Source: Spinellus fusiger | Taxonomy: Eukaryota > Mucoromycota > Mucoromycetes > Mucorales > Phycomycetaceae | Direction: 5' to 3' | Assembly: GCA_025094145.1 (NCBI GenBank) | Contig: JALLLS010000013.1 | Location: 372,001-436,000 of the forward strand | Length of the DNA: 64,000 bases | Part shown: piece after piece, positions 24,740 to 35,069 of the stretch | Numbering within the stretch: position 1 is the stretch's first letter | Layout of the letters: every line of letters begins with the position of its first letter | Program-made: the position numbers and the translations under genes | Notes under the pieces: model-generated | Told to the model about the DNA's origin: nothing | What the model saw: the letters and a program-made list of their open reading frames with translations, nothing else | The model's database searches: none

Positions 24740-25353
24740 TTGATATGACGATATAGTATAATATGAACATCTGTTCTTCTCGACAGAATAGAGCTGATCG
24801 GTGGCAACCATTTAAACACTCTTCTGCAATTGTATAGATTTTTTTTGATGCATTCACTTCCCTGTTCCAAATAATTTTACAACCTTGGCAAGCGTGGATA
24901 CTGTTGAAATTTACTAATACCTTGGTGAGGTTATTTATGCTACAAGTGTAGCAGATCTTGAGAACAAAAATAAGAGTAACTGTTAGAAGAGCTTTTTATA
25001 TTGGGTAAGAGGTCAATCATGTTTAGTCTCGATTTTCAAAATTTATCAACATCAACCATAAGAAGATCTCCACCCTTTTGTCTCTTTTTCAATGATTGAT
25101 ATAAAATTCTCATCAAACCAACACGATGACCTTTAAACTTGACATCATCTTTTACCTTTATTCCTGTGCCATAGGCAACGACTAGCAGCTTGGTAGGATC
25201 GTACCCCAATCTTTTTAGGTGCCAATACCCATTTCTAATAATAAAACAGTAAAAAAAATTAGTTCGAGATGTATTAATGTACTCTCTATGTGTATATCGT
25301 GTTACCCTTGCACTGGCATCTTCTTCCTGCCTTTGTCTTTGTAACGGATTCAC
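24740..25353 (-). pseudogene. Fanzor/TnpB-like nuclease, C-terminal fossil 2
   Basis: The frame 25353-25036 gives GYDPTKLLVVAYGTGIKVK, KFKGHRVGLMRILYQSLKKR and LLMVDVDKF, matching the region around RuvC-II in Fanzor/TnpB proteins (usually V-D-E-(F/Y)-(K/R)-T-S). A stop follows at once. After a stretch that may be a decayed intron, the minus strand continues with ICYTCS, then HACQGCKIIWNREVNASKKI: a C-x2-C...C-x2-C zinc ribbon and the RuvC-III block (usually R-D-x-N-A-x-x-N-I). The RuvC-II Glu is Lys here and the RuvC-III Asp is Glu, so catalysis should be lost. Family context: Fanzors are RNA-guided nucleases often carried by eukaryotic transposons. No guide RNA was identified. Confidence 0.62.
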
Positions 25354-25359
25354 TGGGTT

Positions 25360-26660
25360 TATTATAGTAAAAGAATATACAATAGAAACTGACTAACATG
25401 TCAGACATAATAAACATACACAAACACTCACCAGATCACAACTGTTGGTTTATATGCCAGACAAAGGCAAACAAGTTAAAGACGGTAGAGGTTATGAATA
25501 ACAACAGACAGTGTGGTTGGCAGGTATTAATATCCGAGCAGAAGATAACAAGACGAAACTTCACAAGTCATTTGCTTAATCAGAACCACCAAAGTAATGC
25601 AGACTACAACAACATCTAAAAAGAAAAGAATTCGTTAAAGAATAGTTGCCTAGTTACCAGTTGTGATCAAATCGTATGTTGTGTCCCTGTTCATGTACCC
25701 TCTTTGATTTCCCTAGACTAGCCTTTGTATCCAAACCTCTATTTCTTTGTCCCTTCTAGAGACCGAACTACTACCAATTCATCTCTCTAGTAGTCCTGTT
25801 GATAACATTACTACCCTTTATTGCAGAATAAAAGATATATTTTACAAAGTTACATAGTATGGATCTTGAGGCTACTTTTATATATATCTTTTTAAGCTAT
25901 AAGGATCAAAGTTATATGATAATAAAATCTCAGTAAATTCATAGATGGATTCCTTTCTCTTGTCCTATGTATGTTTCAAGGGAAGAGAGAAACCTTATTT
26001 ACAACAAAATCACTTTCTGGAATTCTATGGCCTTGAAATACAGGACCAAGATTATACACACTGTAGGATAGGGCAGCCACCCTTCCCAGTCTGCTTGGAT
26101 GTTCTATGAAGACCATATCTATTGCTTGAGAATGGCAAATTAGACAAATTCATAGTAAAAAAAGAAATACCAAACTAATATAAAAGTTTAGTTGTCTATA
26201 TCTTTAATAAAATATACTTTGATCCAAACAGATTCCTAGAGTATAAACAAGATAGGCTTTAAGGACTTGAGCAACTGACTGTTTCTTGTTCTCGACTTGT
26301 TTTCTTTCTGTATGTTCACATGGTGTCATTATTATTACAACTATCAGTTTGCCTTTTGTCACCTCACATCTTTCTCTTTTCTGTTAATTTCTGTGTGAGT
26401 AGCCAGCCTTACGAAGTCCTGTGTGTCTCATGTCTCATATCAACAGAATATTTTTGGGATATAAAAAGAAATACATAGAGAATAAAATCCCACCATTTCT
26501 CTGATTGGTTAATGTATTTGAAAAGGCCTTTTCACTGTCTGCCTACTCTAGTATTGACTATTGACTGTGCAATTAAATATTATGAAGTTGGATAAAAGAA
26601 AAAAGTAAAGCTGACACTACATATCAGTCACTGGATTTATTGTTTAAGATGTGTTATCCA
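25360..26660. other. AT-rich stretch, no gene seen
   Basis: A 73-codon plus frame (25,398-25,619) has no recognisable domain and lies at the 5' side of the Fanzor fossil, where its lost N-terminal region would be expected. Nothing else is supported. Confidence 0.4.
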
Positions 26661-26669
26661 TAAGTCTAT

Positions 26670-26800
26670 AGTATTTATAGTGTCTTCTTTGATCTTAGTA
26701 TCAAAGGAATCCGGCCAGTTAACGTATGGTTAAACTCTGTTATTTATTCATTCAATTGTATACTTCTTTTATATTTAATTCCTACTAATATTTTACCAAA
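26670..26800. repeat. Copy of the dispersed tccggmcagtta terminal-like repeat
   Basis: gtcttctttgatcttag... aaaggaatccggccagttaac... ttaaactctgtt matches the reverse complement of 16,630-16,740 over roughly 110 bp, including the following ttattcattcaatt. Related pieces lie at 16,046, 17,035 and 22,110. It is probably the tip of one family of DNA transposons. Confidence 0.6.
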
Positions 26801-26939
26801 ATTCTACTGATATAAGCTATGATGTTAGGTATACATTTGATGATATAATGAGTCGTATTGCTTACATGTCCCTGATGTATGTAGTAGCCTTCTCCTTTTG
26901 GTTGTTCTGCAATACAAATGATGAACATTCGTTTTTGGA

Positions 26940-27735
26940 AATAGTCTTACGATAACAGTATAACACTGCTTGGGAAAGATTTATTACAGAACCCATATTG
27001 AATTAATTCTAGTGGTCATTGTCCAAAAGAGAAAAGCAGATGTAATTATATTAAGAACAGAGTAGCCATTGATTGAATCAATATTCACAATCACCTCAAC
27101 TATCTCATTGTAACTGGTATTAACAATAGTACTTAATGATAACAAGATATTGTTTCTAATGTTGTCCTTTAGGTCCAAGGCAAAAAGAGTGTGAATTGTT
27201 TGACTTGTGAATTTCATGAGTAGAAGCTAAAATGCATACATCACCAGGATAGAAACAAAATCATCATTTGTTTTGATATTCCCCTCCTTTTGTTATTTCT
27301 TACACTGTCCATACAATTTGATATTTATGTACTCGTCAAGATGAGCATAACTAATCAAGGTATTGTACTATTATTAACAAAGAGAAACAATAGAGGAAAG
27401 TGATAGACACTACCAAAGGCTATTCTAGTGATAAATAGATAAGCAGTATCTTTATCTGGGCTTGATATCATTGTAATCCACAAGACACTCATTGTATTAT
27501 TAAAAAAATAAAGACTCCTTTCAAGTCAGTCCCAAGTAGTCTTCTATACTGTCAATACTGTCTAGGGTATATTACTAAGCATGTATATCTATCTCTCAAG
27601 ATCAAATCACTAGAAATTTAGGGTGTAGATTCTATTTCTATTAAGGAATGCACTTAGGCGGTGGTTATAGTCATAATATAGTATTAGCTATATTATTATG
27701 ATAAACAATATTTTTTTACTGATAATACAATCTGA
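26940..27735 (-). mobile_element. Internal-deletion derivative of the TNP2-like transposon
   Basis: 26,940-27,190 corresponds to about 12,555-12,805 (3' end of the transposase; the 77-codon frame at 27217-26984 aligns with the last residues of the 338-codon segment). Immediately after this, 27,190-27,735 corresponds to about 15,455-16,045. About 2.65 kb of the interior is missing. The junction falls in a gagtgtga / gagagtga microhomology. Such non-autonomous derivatives are typical of DNA transposons and form by abortive gap repair. Confidence 0.7.
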
Positions 27736-27739
27736 TATT

Positions 27740-28128
27740 GGGATTTTCCACAAAAGGAAATAATAAATTGGATATCTGCAACCCTTTTGACTTTAATTAT
27801 TCTTCTATAAAAAGAAAGTATACACCTCTTTAAAAAAAAATGCGTGTTGCTCATTGAAAGCCAGAGAAATCTTTGAGTGTGGTAGTTTCTATTAATAGGC
27901 GAAGCAATTGCTCACAACTCAAGCTAATGTTCGTGTTATTTATTTTTTTGCTTTCCTATTTCTTGAATCCTTTATTGAAAACCGCACTTTTCACATGTTT
28001 TATTTGTCGATTTTGTACGATTTCTTTTACTTACTCATTCTCCATAAACTACAGTAAATGATATATTTCAATTTATTTGTGAATTTATAGTATTAGATTT
28101 TCATGCTTTATATCGATCTTATTGAGAA
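27740..28128. other. AT-rich spacer before the LINE
   Basis: No gene. A 62-codon plus frame (27,873-28,061) is Phe/Leu-rich with no start context or domain and looks like chance in AT-rich DNA. Confidence 0.4.
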
Positions 28129-28616
28129 ATACAGTTCAAAGTATTTTTATTTTTGGGTGTTGGTTGCTATTCGCGCATTGGGCATTTTAGCCACCCTATG
28201 AGATCGTTTGAAAAAAAAAGAATAAACATTGAAACACTTCAAATACATAAGTGAAAAAAATAATGCAAAGAGAGAAGAGACGGAAAGAAAAGAGAATATA
28301 AAACCTCAATGAGGGAAAAATGATGGAAAATGAGTGGAAATGATGGTAAAATGAGAATTATGAATAGACATCCAAAAGGCCATAAAGTCAGCAAGGAAAC
28401 CAGGACACCAAAAAGATAACCCTCATCCTGTGGCGATTCGAAATCCAACGAGGGATACTTAGAGCAACTCGGACAATCCTGAGGACACAAACACAGCAAC
28501 TACACTAGCAGCTTCTGGCTTTGCTAAACAGGTTAAGAATGGGTGGTAGAGGAGAGATCAGAGAAGTGAGGATACAGCTTCTGTTGCTGCAGGAGTCTTT
28601 GCACTCTATGGCGGCG

Positions 28617-31600
28617 TTAGCGTTCCTGCTCAACACACCCATCAGCAGCCTCAATGAGCAAGCTACCAGCTGATGGCTCTACCTTAAAGTCTTGAGTAGA
28701 CGTGGCTTGATCAATGGCTTGCAGCAGTATTAACAAACTGGGCCAAAGATCTCGCCATTTAACAAAAGACTTAACCGTGCGTGGCAGAAGATTTAGACAA
28801 TAGTCAATTGGATGAATATCTTGTGGTGGTGCAGGAACTAGGAAGAACAAGAACGTGGAGCGTTCATGGTCAACGAATGTGCAAGTGAGAAAGTGGTCCC
28901 GATTGGCAGATGGGTGGCCACATTGGCAAGGAACTGAAGGTGTTGGTGGTAACCAAGCAATCCTCCATTTTAGTAGACGATGTCTTTCTTTGCGCGTGCA
29001 CAGTAGTAGAAGAATTGGATCCCAAACAGGTCTACATAGTCCACGGGCTACCGTCACCAGCGGATTCTTGCCACGTACTAGACTAGTAATTTCACTTTGA
29101 AGACGTTCAAGATAAGCTACTTTTAATGGATATTTAGGAGGGTTGTGAGCCCGTCCTATTCTTTGAGCATTTTGCCAGAGTACATTGCCACATAGCTTAA
29201 TCCATCTGGCTTTACTCTGGGGTGCTTCAAGCTGCGGGACAAGGCACCAGAGGAGGGTGTCTTCAGGAAGGGTAGCTGCGCGCTCAACAAATTTGGCTTG
29301 CAGATAAAGAAAACGAGAGTATATGTTAGGGAGGGCAGCTAATTGGGCAACCTGGATCGTTCCAAACCTAGCAGTAGCAGATCTAGCAAGACAAAGTCTC
29401 AGACAAGCAGACTGACAGATTTGTAGCAGGGGGATGCCTAGTCTATTGACATTACAAATAGCCAACCCATACTCAAGAATAGGCCAAACAAAAACAGTAT
29501 ACGCTCTTAGGGCTGCTGTAATCCCAAAGCCATACATTTTTACACCCATTCCTCTCAGCTTTTGCATTACTGCAATTGCCTTGACTTGTGAGTGTGAGAA
29601 CAGTGCATCTTGGTTAATACCTTGACGTGAAAAGGGGATACCAAGGTACTTGAAAGTACCACAGGTTGGAAGCTCGTTGCCATAGAGGTAAAACGGCACA
29701 TTGGCCGGGGCATTGAGTACTTCACATTTGGAGGGACTCCATTTGTAACCAAGGAGGGTCGAGTGAATTTCGGCAAGTGCCAGCATTCAATGTATATCTT
29801 CTGGGCAGCCCATAAGAGCCACACCATCAGCATACAACAAACAATTCACAGGAGCCCAAGTAACAGTGACATGAGACGGACTGTAAGAGGAATCTGACGA
29901 CTCAGAAGAGTCATCCAAAACTGTAGAAGTAGGAAAAGGATTGTGAAGGGAATTCTGTAACTCGTCAAGCAATGTGTGAACAGTTGCCTGTGGGGAAGCA
30001 AAAGAGAAAGGATTTCGAGCACAAAGATGAATGGACCGTCCCATGGTAGGTGGGTGCATACCAACCAGTATTGGGGATACCAAAGCAAACCTCAAGAAAC
30101 GTGGAAGAGTATCAATGAAAATAGAATAAAGGAATGGAGAAAGAATACTACCCTGTAAGACTCCTCGTTTAGGTAAATGTCCCGGGATGCTACATTTTTC
30201 AGAATCACATTCACCACAATGTCATCAAACAAATTCTGTAGTAGCAAGAGCAACGGCTGAGACATGAAGGGCATCAGCAACTCCCATATGACAGAGCGTT
30301 CCACACTATCATATGCAGCTTTAATATCTAGGAAGACAACGACTGGAGGTTTTGGATCTTGCTCTCCTGATCCTTGGGCAGAGTACAACCCCATAAGTTC
30401 GTGGAGACAGAGGGCCTGGTCTAGAGTTCCACAACGAGCACGAAATCCACCTTGAGCCATGTCCAATGCAGGCATGGTCGAAAGGAGCTCCCCAGCTATA
30501 CATCTTTCTAAGAGCTTACGAAACACCAATGTCAAGCTAACAGGCCAATAGTTACTAGGGTCATCCTGATCTCCTTTGTTTTTGTAAATAGGTACCACCT
30601 GTGCTGTTCTCCAGGCCACAGGCATCCACGACATCTCCAACACAATGTGAAGATCTGATGTAACAGAGGCACTAGCACTCAAACTAGGGGTTTGAGCATT
30701 TCTGCTCTAATATGATCAATGCCTGGTGCTTTTCGATTTGGCATCTTTCAATAGCAGAGTGAATAAAGTCTACGTCCCATGGGACTGGATTGTCTTGGAG
30801 AATAAACTCCTGATGCTCCTGTCTTTCTGTAGATCCGCCAAACACACTCTCTAGGTGGTCAATCATGCGATTGGCAGCATGCCGAGGGCCCTCTGGAGAT
30901 GACAGGGAAATTGGCAAACGTCTCTGCAGCCTCATTCCTTTCACAGCACTTGTCATCTCTGTTAAGCCCTTACGGACTTTATCACAAAATACATGCCAGG
31001 TTTGTCTTTGTGCTTGCCTTATAGCCTTTTTCAAAGCTAAACACGCTTCCTCATACAAGCGGTGGGCTTCAATGCATTCAATATCATTGCCACCCATTGT
31101 CTAAAATGATAAAGTTCTTGACAACGGTCAGCTAACTGTTGTAGATCAGCATTCCAGTAGCTTTCCAAGCTTTTGGATGGATTGTGCGTGCCCTACGCTA
31201 TCATCCAGGGCCTTGTAGATTGACTCATTGAGTCTCTCAGCAAAGTCCTCCATCTTAACAGAGCACAATGGGGTTTTGTCTTCCAATATTTTTTGGATCT
31301 CTCTTTGCAGTTCACCTGTGTTCTCTGCAAAACATTGCTTGTACTGGTCACAGACTGTTTGTTTGTTTAACGTTGCAGTCTCCAGAGGCAACGGACAGCT
31401 GTTTCTGTCATGAGCAGTGGCATGAGCACCGGCTGAAAGGACAGCTCACACAAGTGGTGGTCTGAACCTAACGTCAGATCGTCCCTAATGTGCAAGCACA
31501 CTTCGAGAAGTTGTAGCTTCTTGACAGGAACAGGTCAATAATGCTAGCAAACTGACAACCATCTGCTAGAATTTGCTCATATGTAGGCAAGCCAAATGCC

Positions 31601-32149
31601 AACTCTGAGTTCCACAAGGTTAGATCCTGACAGCAGATCCAGTCTTCAAATCCCACATGTCTGTTGTTTATGCCATGATCTCCAGTCAGGCGGCCTAAAT
31701 GTGTATTCAGGTCACCAAGGACGAGTGTGAAGTCGTCTATGGGTAGTGAATTCAACCTTTCCGCAGCCTCACTAGAGACAGCCTTGGAGGTAGGTACAGA
31801 CCATGGAGTGTATATGGGCCAATCCTACGGAGACCACAAAAGGATTAGTAATTGGTAAGGAATGTACATGGTAAGGAAAGTCAGGACGAATAAAGAACAA
31901 AACTCCATCAAAACCTTGTCCAGCATCACCATGGGCTGTAGCATAGTTGTGTATTTGTATCCAGGGGCACCTCAACATTTGCATGTCTTTGGTCAGGAAA
32001 GTCTCTGTCACTAAAAGTATATCAATATCATTCTGCACACACACATTCAGAACGTTCACCAGTTTGGGCCTGATTCCACAAGCATTCAATAGACCAATCT
32101 TCAGTCTATTCATAATTCTTCTTGGTGGATGTTTTGGGGTCTCCCTCAT
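28617..32149 (-). pseudogene. LINE ORF2: endonuclease plus reverse transcriptase, inactivated
   Basis: The apurinic-type endonuclease is at 32149-31400: LLNACG, VTETFL (catalytic Glu), VLGDLNTHLG, and GSDHHL in a shifted frame. The RT region includes KMPNRKAPGIDHIRAEML, FLDIKAAYD (motif A Asp intact) and LLYADGVALMG. The last should be YADD, so the second catalytic Asp of motif C is Gly (about 29,823-29,834). An in-frame TGA lies at 29,787-29,789. The C-terminal part ends with an RNase-like or zinc-finger region (PCQCGHPSANRDHFLTC). Several single-base shifts further break the frame, e.g. near 30,170 and 30,735. This is an L1/Tad-type LINE; the exact clade was not determined. Confidence 0.88.
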
Positions 32150-33218
32150 CTTCTTCCATAGCTGAGCCTAATCCAAATGCCTGGATGGCCTCTTCTTCAA
32201 GGGTGGCGGGGCAGCTGGCAACTGGGGTCTTGGCCTTGAGATCTGCCAAGAGCTTCTCAAAGGCAGTGGCAGAGAGGCAGGGAGTGGCATTACCAGAGCC
32301 AAAGTGGCAAGCAATGATGTACCCTAAGTGGGTGGGGGAACAAAGACAGGTGTTTGACACTCTCTGGTCAAAGAGTTCTGGGCCTTTGCAGCCTTGGTAC
32401 TGTTGGTTTCCCCTTGGAGCTTTGGGTCTGCAATGACTGCAGCGGACACAGGGTTGAAGTCCTTCACTGGACTGATCTTAAGCTTCTCGAGGTGCTCCTC
32501 AGTTCCTTCTTGTAGCTGCTGTGGACCAGCAGCGCAACTGTTCCCCTTGCCAGGAAGTGGATGTCAATGATCTGTGACTGTTGGATCTTCAACGATCCCA
32601 ACATCTTGTGGACCTGGCCGTACTTAAGGTATTGGCGCAAGGGACATATACAAATTCGTACACTGAGGGTCCAGTGGGCTCCTGCAAGGCACGTACTGCT
32701 TGTGCCTTAAGCACTGCTTTGGCCTTTGTAGGCTTCTTGGCCTGGGGGTTCTTCTTTGCCATGCTGGTGTAGGTGGTGGGTGTGGGTGTGGGTGTGGGTG
32801 TGGGTGTGGGTTGGGTTTGGGTGTGGAGGTTGGGGCATGCTTTGAAGCAGCAGTCGAGTTGTCCTGCTTAGCAGGGGTGGCAGGGGTGCAGTGGTGGTGG
32901 TGTTGGTGGTGTTGGTAGTGGCCTGAGCCTGGAGGGATGCAATCATTGCATCCTTGGCCTTCAATTGGGCCTCCAATTCCTGGATACAGAGTCCAAAGAT
33001 CTCCATCTGTTTTTGGATTGCCGCCATCATCTGCAGCATTTGTTGGGCATGGGTGTTGGCCTTTTCCACCTTGGACATTTGTTCTCCTCATTGGTTCTTG
33101 CTCGGGTGCGTTTGGCAAGCAGTTTTTCTTTTCTGCTTTTAGGGACGTTGTAGGTGGTGGGGACGTTGGTAAGGCCAAACTTGAAGGGTTTGGCAGGTGG
33201 TGCTGAGGTGGGGTCCAT
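32106..33218 (-). pseudogene. LINE ORF1 (nucleic-acid-binding/structural protein), frameshifted
   Basis: It begins MDPTSAPPAKPFKFGLTNVP at 33218. After about 46 codons a frameshift near 33,080 moves to the frame MSKVEKANTHAQQMLQMM, which has a helix likely to form a coiled coil (MEIFGLCIQELEAQLKAKDA), then Thr/Pro-rich sequence with a (His-Thr)n run encoded by a gtgtgg repeat (32,771-32,830). It ends with a segment ending STKKNYE at 32106. Position before ORF2 and a coiled coil fit a LINE ORF1 protein. No zinc knuckle was recognised. Confidence 0.6.
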
Positions 33219-33358
33219 GGTTAATGGATCCAGTGTGATATAGGTGGCGGGGGGTGTTGGTGTTGATGGATGGGTGATTGTAATGTTTGCTGTAGATTTT
33301 ATTATAACTCTTTGGGGTAATATTTATTACGCGAAAGAGCCTCTTGGTAGTTTACATA

Positions 33359-34699
33359 CAGTGGCTTTCAATAAAACAATGGCTATTTCAAATTCAGACC
33401 CTAATTTTACCCTTGAATTTTTTTTAATTAAACATTCTTCATTTATTGCTTTTCCACTCTAATGTCTACCTCATCTAATACCACTGAACAACCCATGAGA
33501 CCTCTTGGGAACAGAAAGAAGAATATCAATGACTTCACTCGATGCCTCATTGCTCACAAGGCCACCGTAAATGGGACCAGCCTGGTTACCATTTCTGCTA
33601 GGTTTGGAGTTAGTAGCAGTCTGTTTCCCTTATCGTAAAGAGATATAAGGAAACTGGCTGTTTCAAGGCCAAGAAGAGCACTGGGCGCAAGCCCATTCTG
33701 AAGGAGAGAGACAAAGAGAAGTTGCTTGCAAGTGGCAAGAGATTCATTCCAGACAATGGATCAGCTTCACAAGCAGATGACCACCCAAGTGTCCATGAAC
33801 ACTTTTAGAAAATTGATGAAGAAGCTTGGCCTGTTTTCTTGCAGGGTGGTCAAGAAACCTTCTCTCACTACTAAGCACAAGAAGTTGAGACTTGCTTGGG
33901 CCAAGGCCCACCTCCACTGGACTGAGGAAGACTGGAAGACAGTCATCTGGTCCGATGAGTCAAAGTACCAACTCATGAGGACCAACAACCGCAACAGAGT
34001 GGTGCACAAGAAGAAGAGGGGCTGCTCCAAAGAACATCAAGCCCACCATGAAGTTTGGTGGTGTAGCGTGATGGTGTGGGGTTCTTTCTCTGGTGAAGGT
34101 GTTGGAAGGTTGGTGCCTGTGAAGGGCAGTATAGACAGTAGAAGATACATTGATATCTTGAAGGAGAATTACTGCCCTGAGCTGGCTTGACTCAAGGCAC
34201 TGAATCCAGAGGTGGATTATGTTCTTCAAAGGACAATACAGCTGCACAAAGTAGAGAGTCCAGGTTGTGGAAGGCAAATGAGAGCATTGCCACTATGGAG
34301 GGGTGGCCCTCACAAAGCCCCACCTCAACCCAATAGAGCATTTTGGGAGGTGCTTGACAGAGCAATAAGAAAGAGGATGACCCCAAGAAGTACTCTTCAA
34401 GATTTGAGGTGCTTCTGTTGGAAGAATGGGAGAATATTCCCAAGGACACCACAGACACCCTCATTGCCAGCATGGGGCGAGATGTAGGCTGTCATTGAGG
34501 CCAAGGGTGAACACCAAATATTGAAGTTTTCCACCTAATAAACTGTATTTATTATTTGTTGACCTTCTTTATACTTCATCCAATTTTCAAGTCTCTACTG
34601 TGTGTTTAATGTATGTTTTTATTACAAAGAATAAGTATTTCCTATTGCAGAATCATAATGGGGTATGAAAAAAAACCATTATTATTTTGAAAGCCACTG
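33359..34699 (+). mobile_element. Tc1-like transposon B, complete with TIRs and TA target duplication
   Basis: The left tip cagtggctttcaa (33,359) and the right tip ttgaaagccactg (ending 34,699) are inverted repeats, and similarity continues inward for about 35 bp. Each end is flanked by TA (33,357-33,358 and 34,700-34,701), the standard Tc1/mariner target duplication. The unit is 1,341 bp, normal for the family. It interrupts the partial arm copy. Confidence 0.9.
33464..34535 (+). pseudogene. Tc1-like transposase B, several lesions
   Basis: The N-terminal DNA-binding part starts at MSTSSNTTEQP, followed by helix-turn-helix FGVSSS... and, after a small frameshift near 33,625, GRKPILKERDKEKL. 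The central part 33,726-34,190 is open: WTEEDWKTVIWSDESKYQ (first catalytic Asp), SVMVWGSFSGEGVGRLVPV, then a stop after CPELA at 34,188. The later part reads GGPHKAPPQPN-RAFWEVLDRA, where the expected P-x-L-N-P-I-E block is frameshifted. Catalytic motifs are recognisable but no full-length protein can be made. Confidence 0.85.
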
Positions 34700-35069
34700 T
34701 AGGTGTAGCTTTATGGTTGGTGTAGCTGTTCTACCTAATGGTAGACTACATGTTGGAGCCTTATGGTTGGTTCATTGAATAAGCACACCATTATAGAGCC
34801 ATCTATTATGTCTTCACTTTTAATTGCCTTTGATAGGTCTTATTTAATCCACTAAGGATTTATAGATGAAGGCAGCTCATTAAGTGTCTGATAATAATTT
34901 GAGCTTAGAAGGTTGATTTGTAGTTACGACCAATCAGTGAGATGATACAGAGATGTACTATGGTACTTGTGTGCACTCAAGCTTTCATAGAGTATTCTGA
35001 ATGTCACAGCATACTACTCATGTTGACCAATTCATGAAGAATCTTTGGATTGAAGTTGGAACACGACAG

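Larger units (their letters stand above)
28130..33290 (-). mobile_element. LINE (non-LTR retrotransposon), copy 1, near full length but dead
   Basis: The order on the minus strand is 5' region, ORF1, ORF2 with endonuclease then reverse transcriptase, and a 3' region ending at the tactttgaactgta shared with copy 2 (28,130 here, 38,182 there). ORF1 and ORF2 overlap by about 44 bp at 32,106-32,149. The 3' end has no poly(A) tail, only an A-rich caacacccaaaaataaaaa stretch. The 3.1 kb nearest the 3' end is repeated in inverted orientation at 35,070-38,182. Confidence 0.88.

Noticed and set aside
28855..31465. Plus-strand frames inside LINE copy 1
   Set aside because: They are antisense to the reverse transcriptase and recur identically opposite copy 2.
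32771..32830. TG-rich repeat resembling telomeric DNA
   Set aside because: It is a gtgtgg repeat that encodes a His-Thr run inside LINE ORF1, and it lies in the middle of an element rather than at an end.
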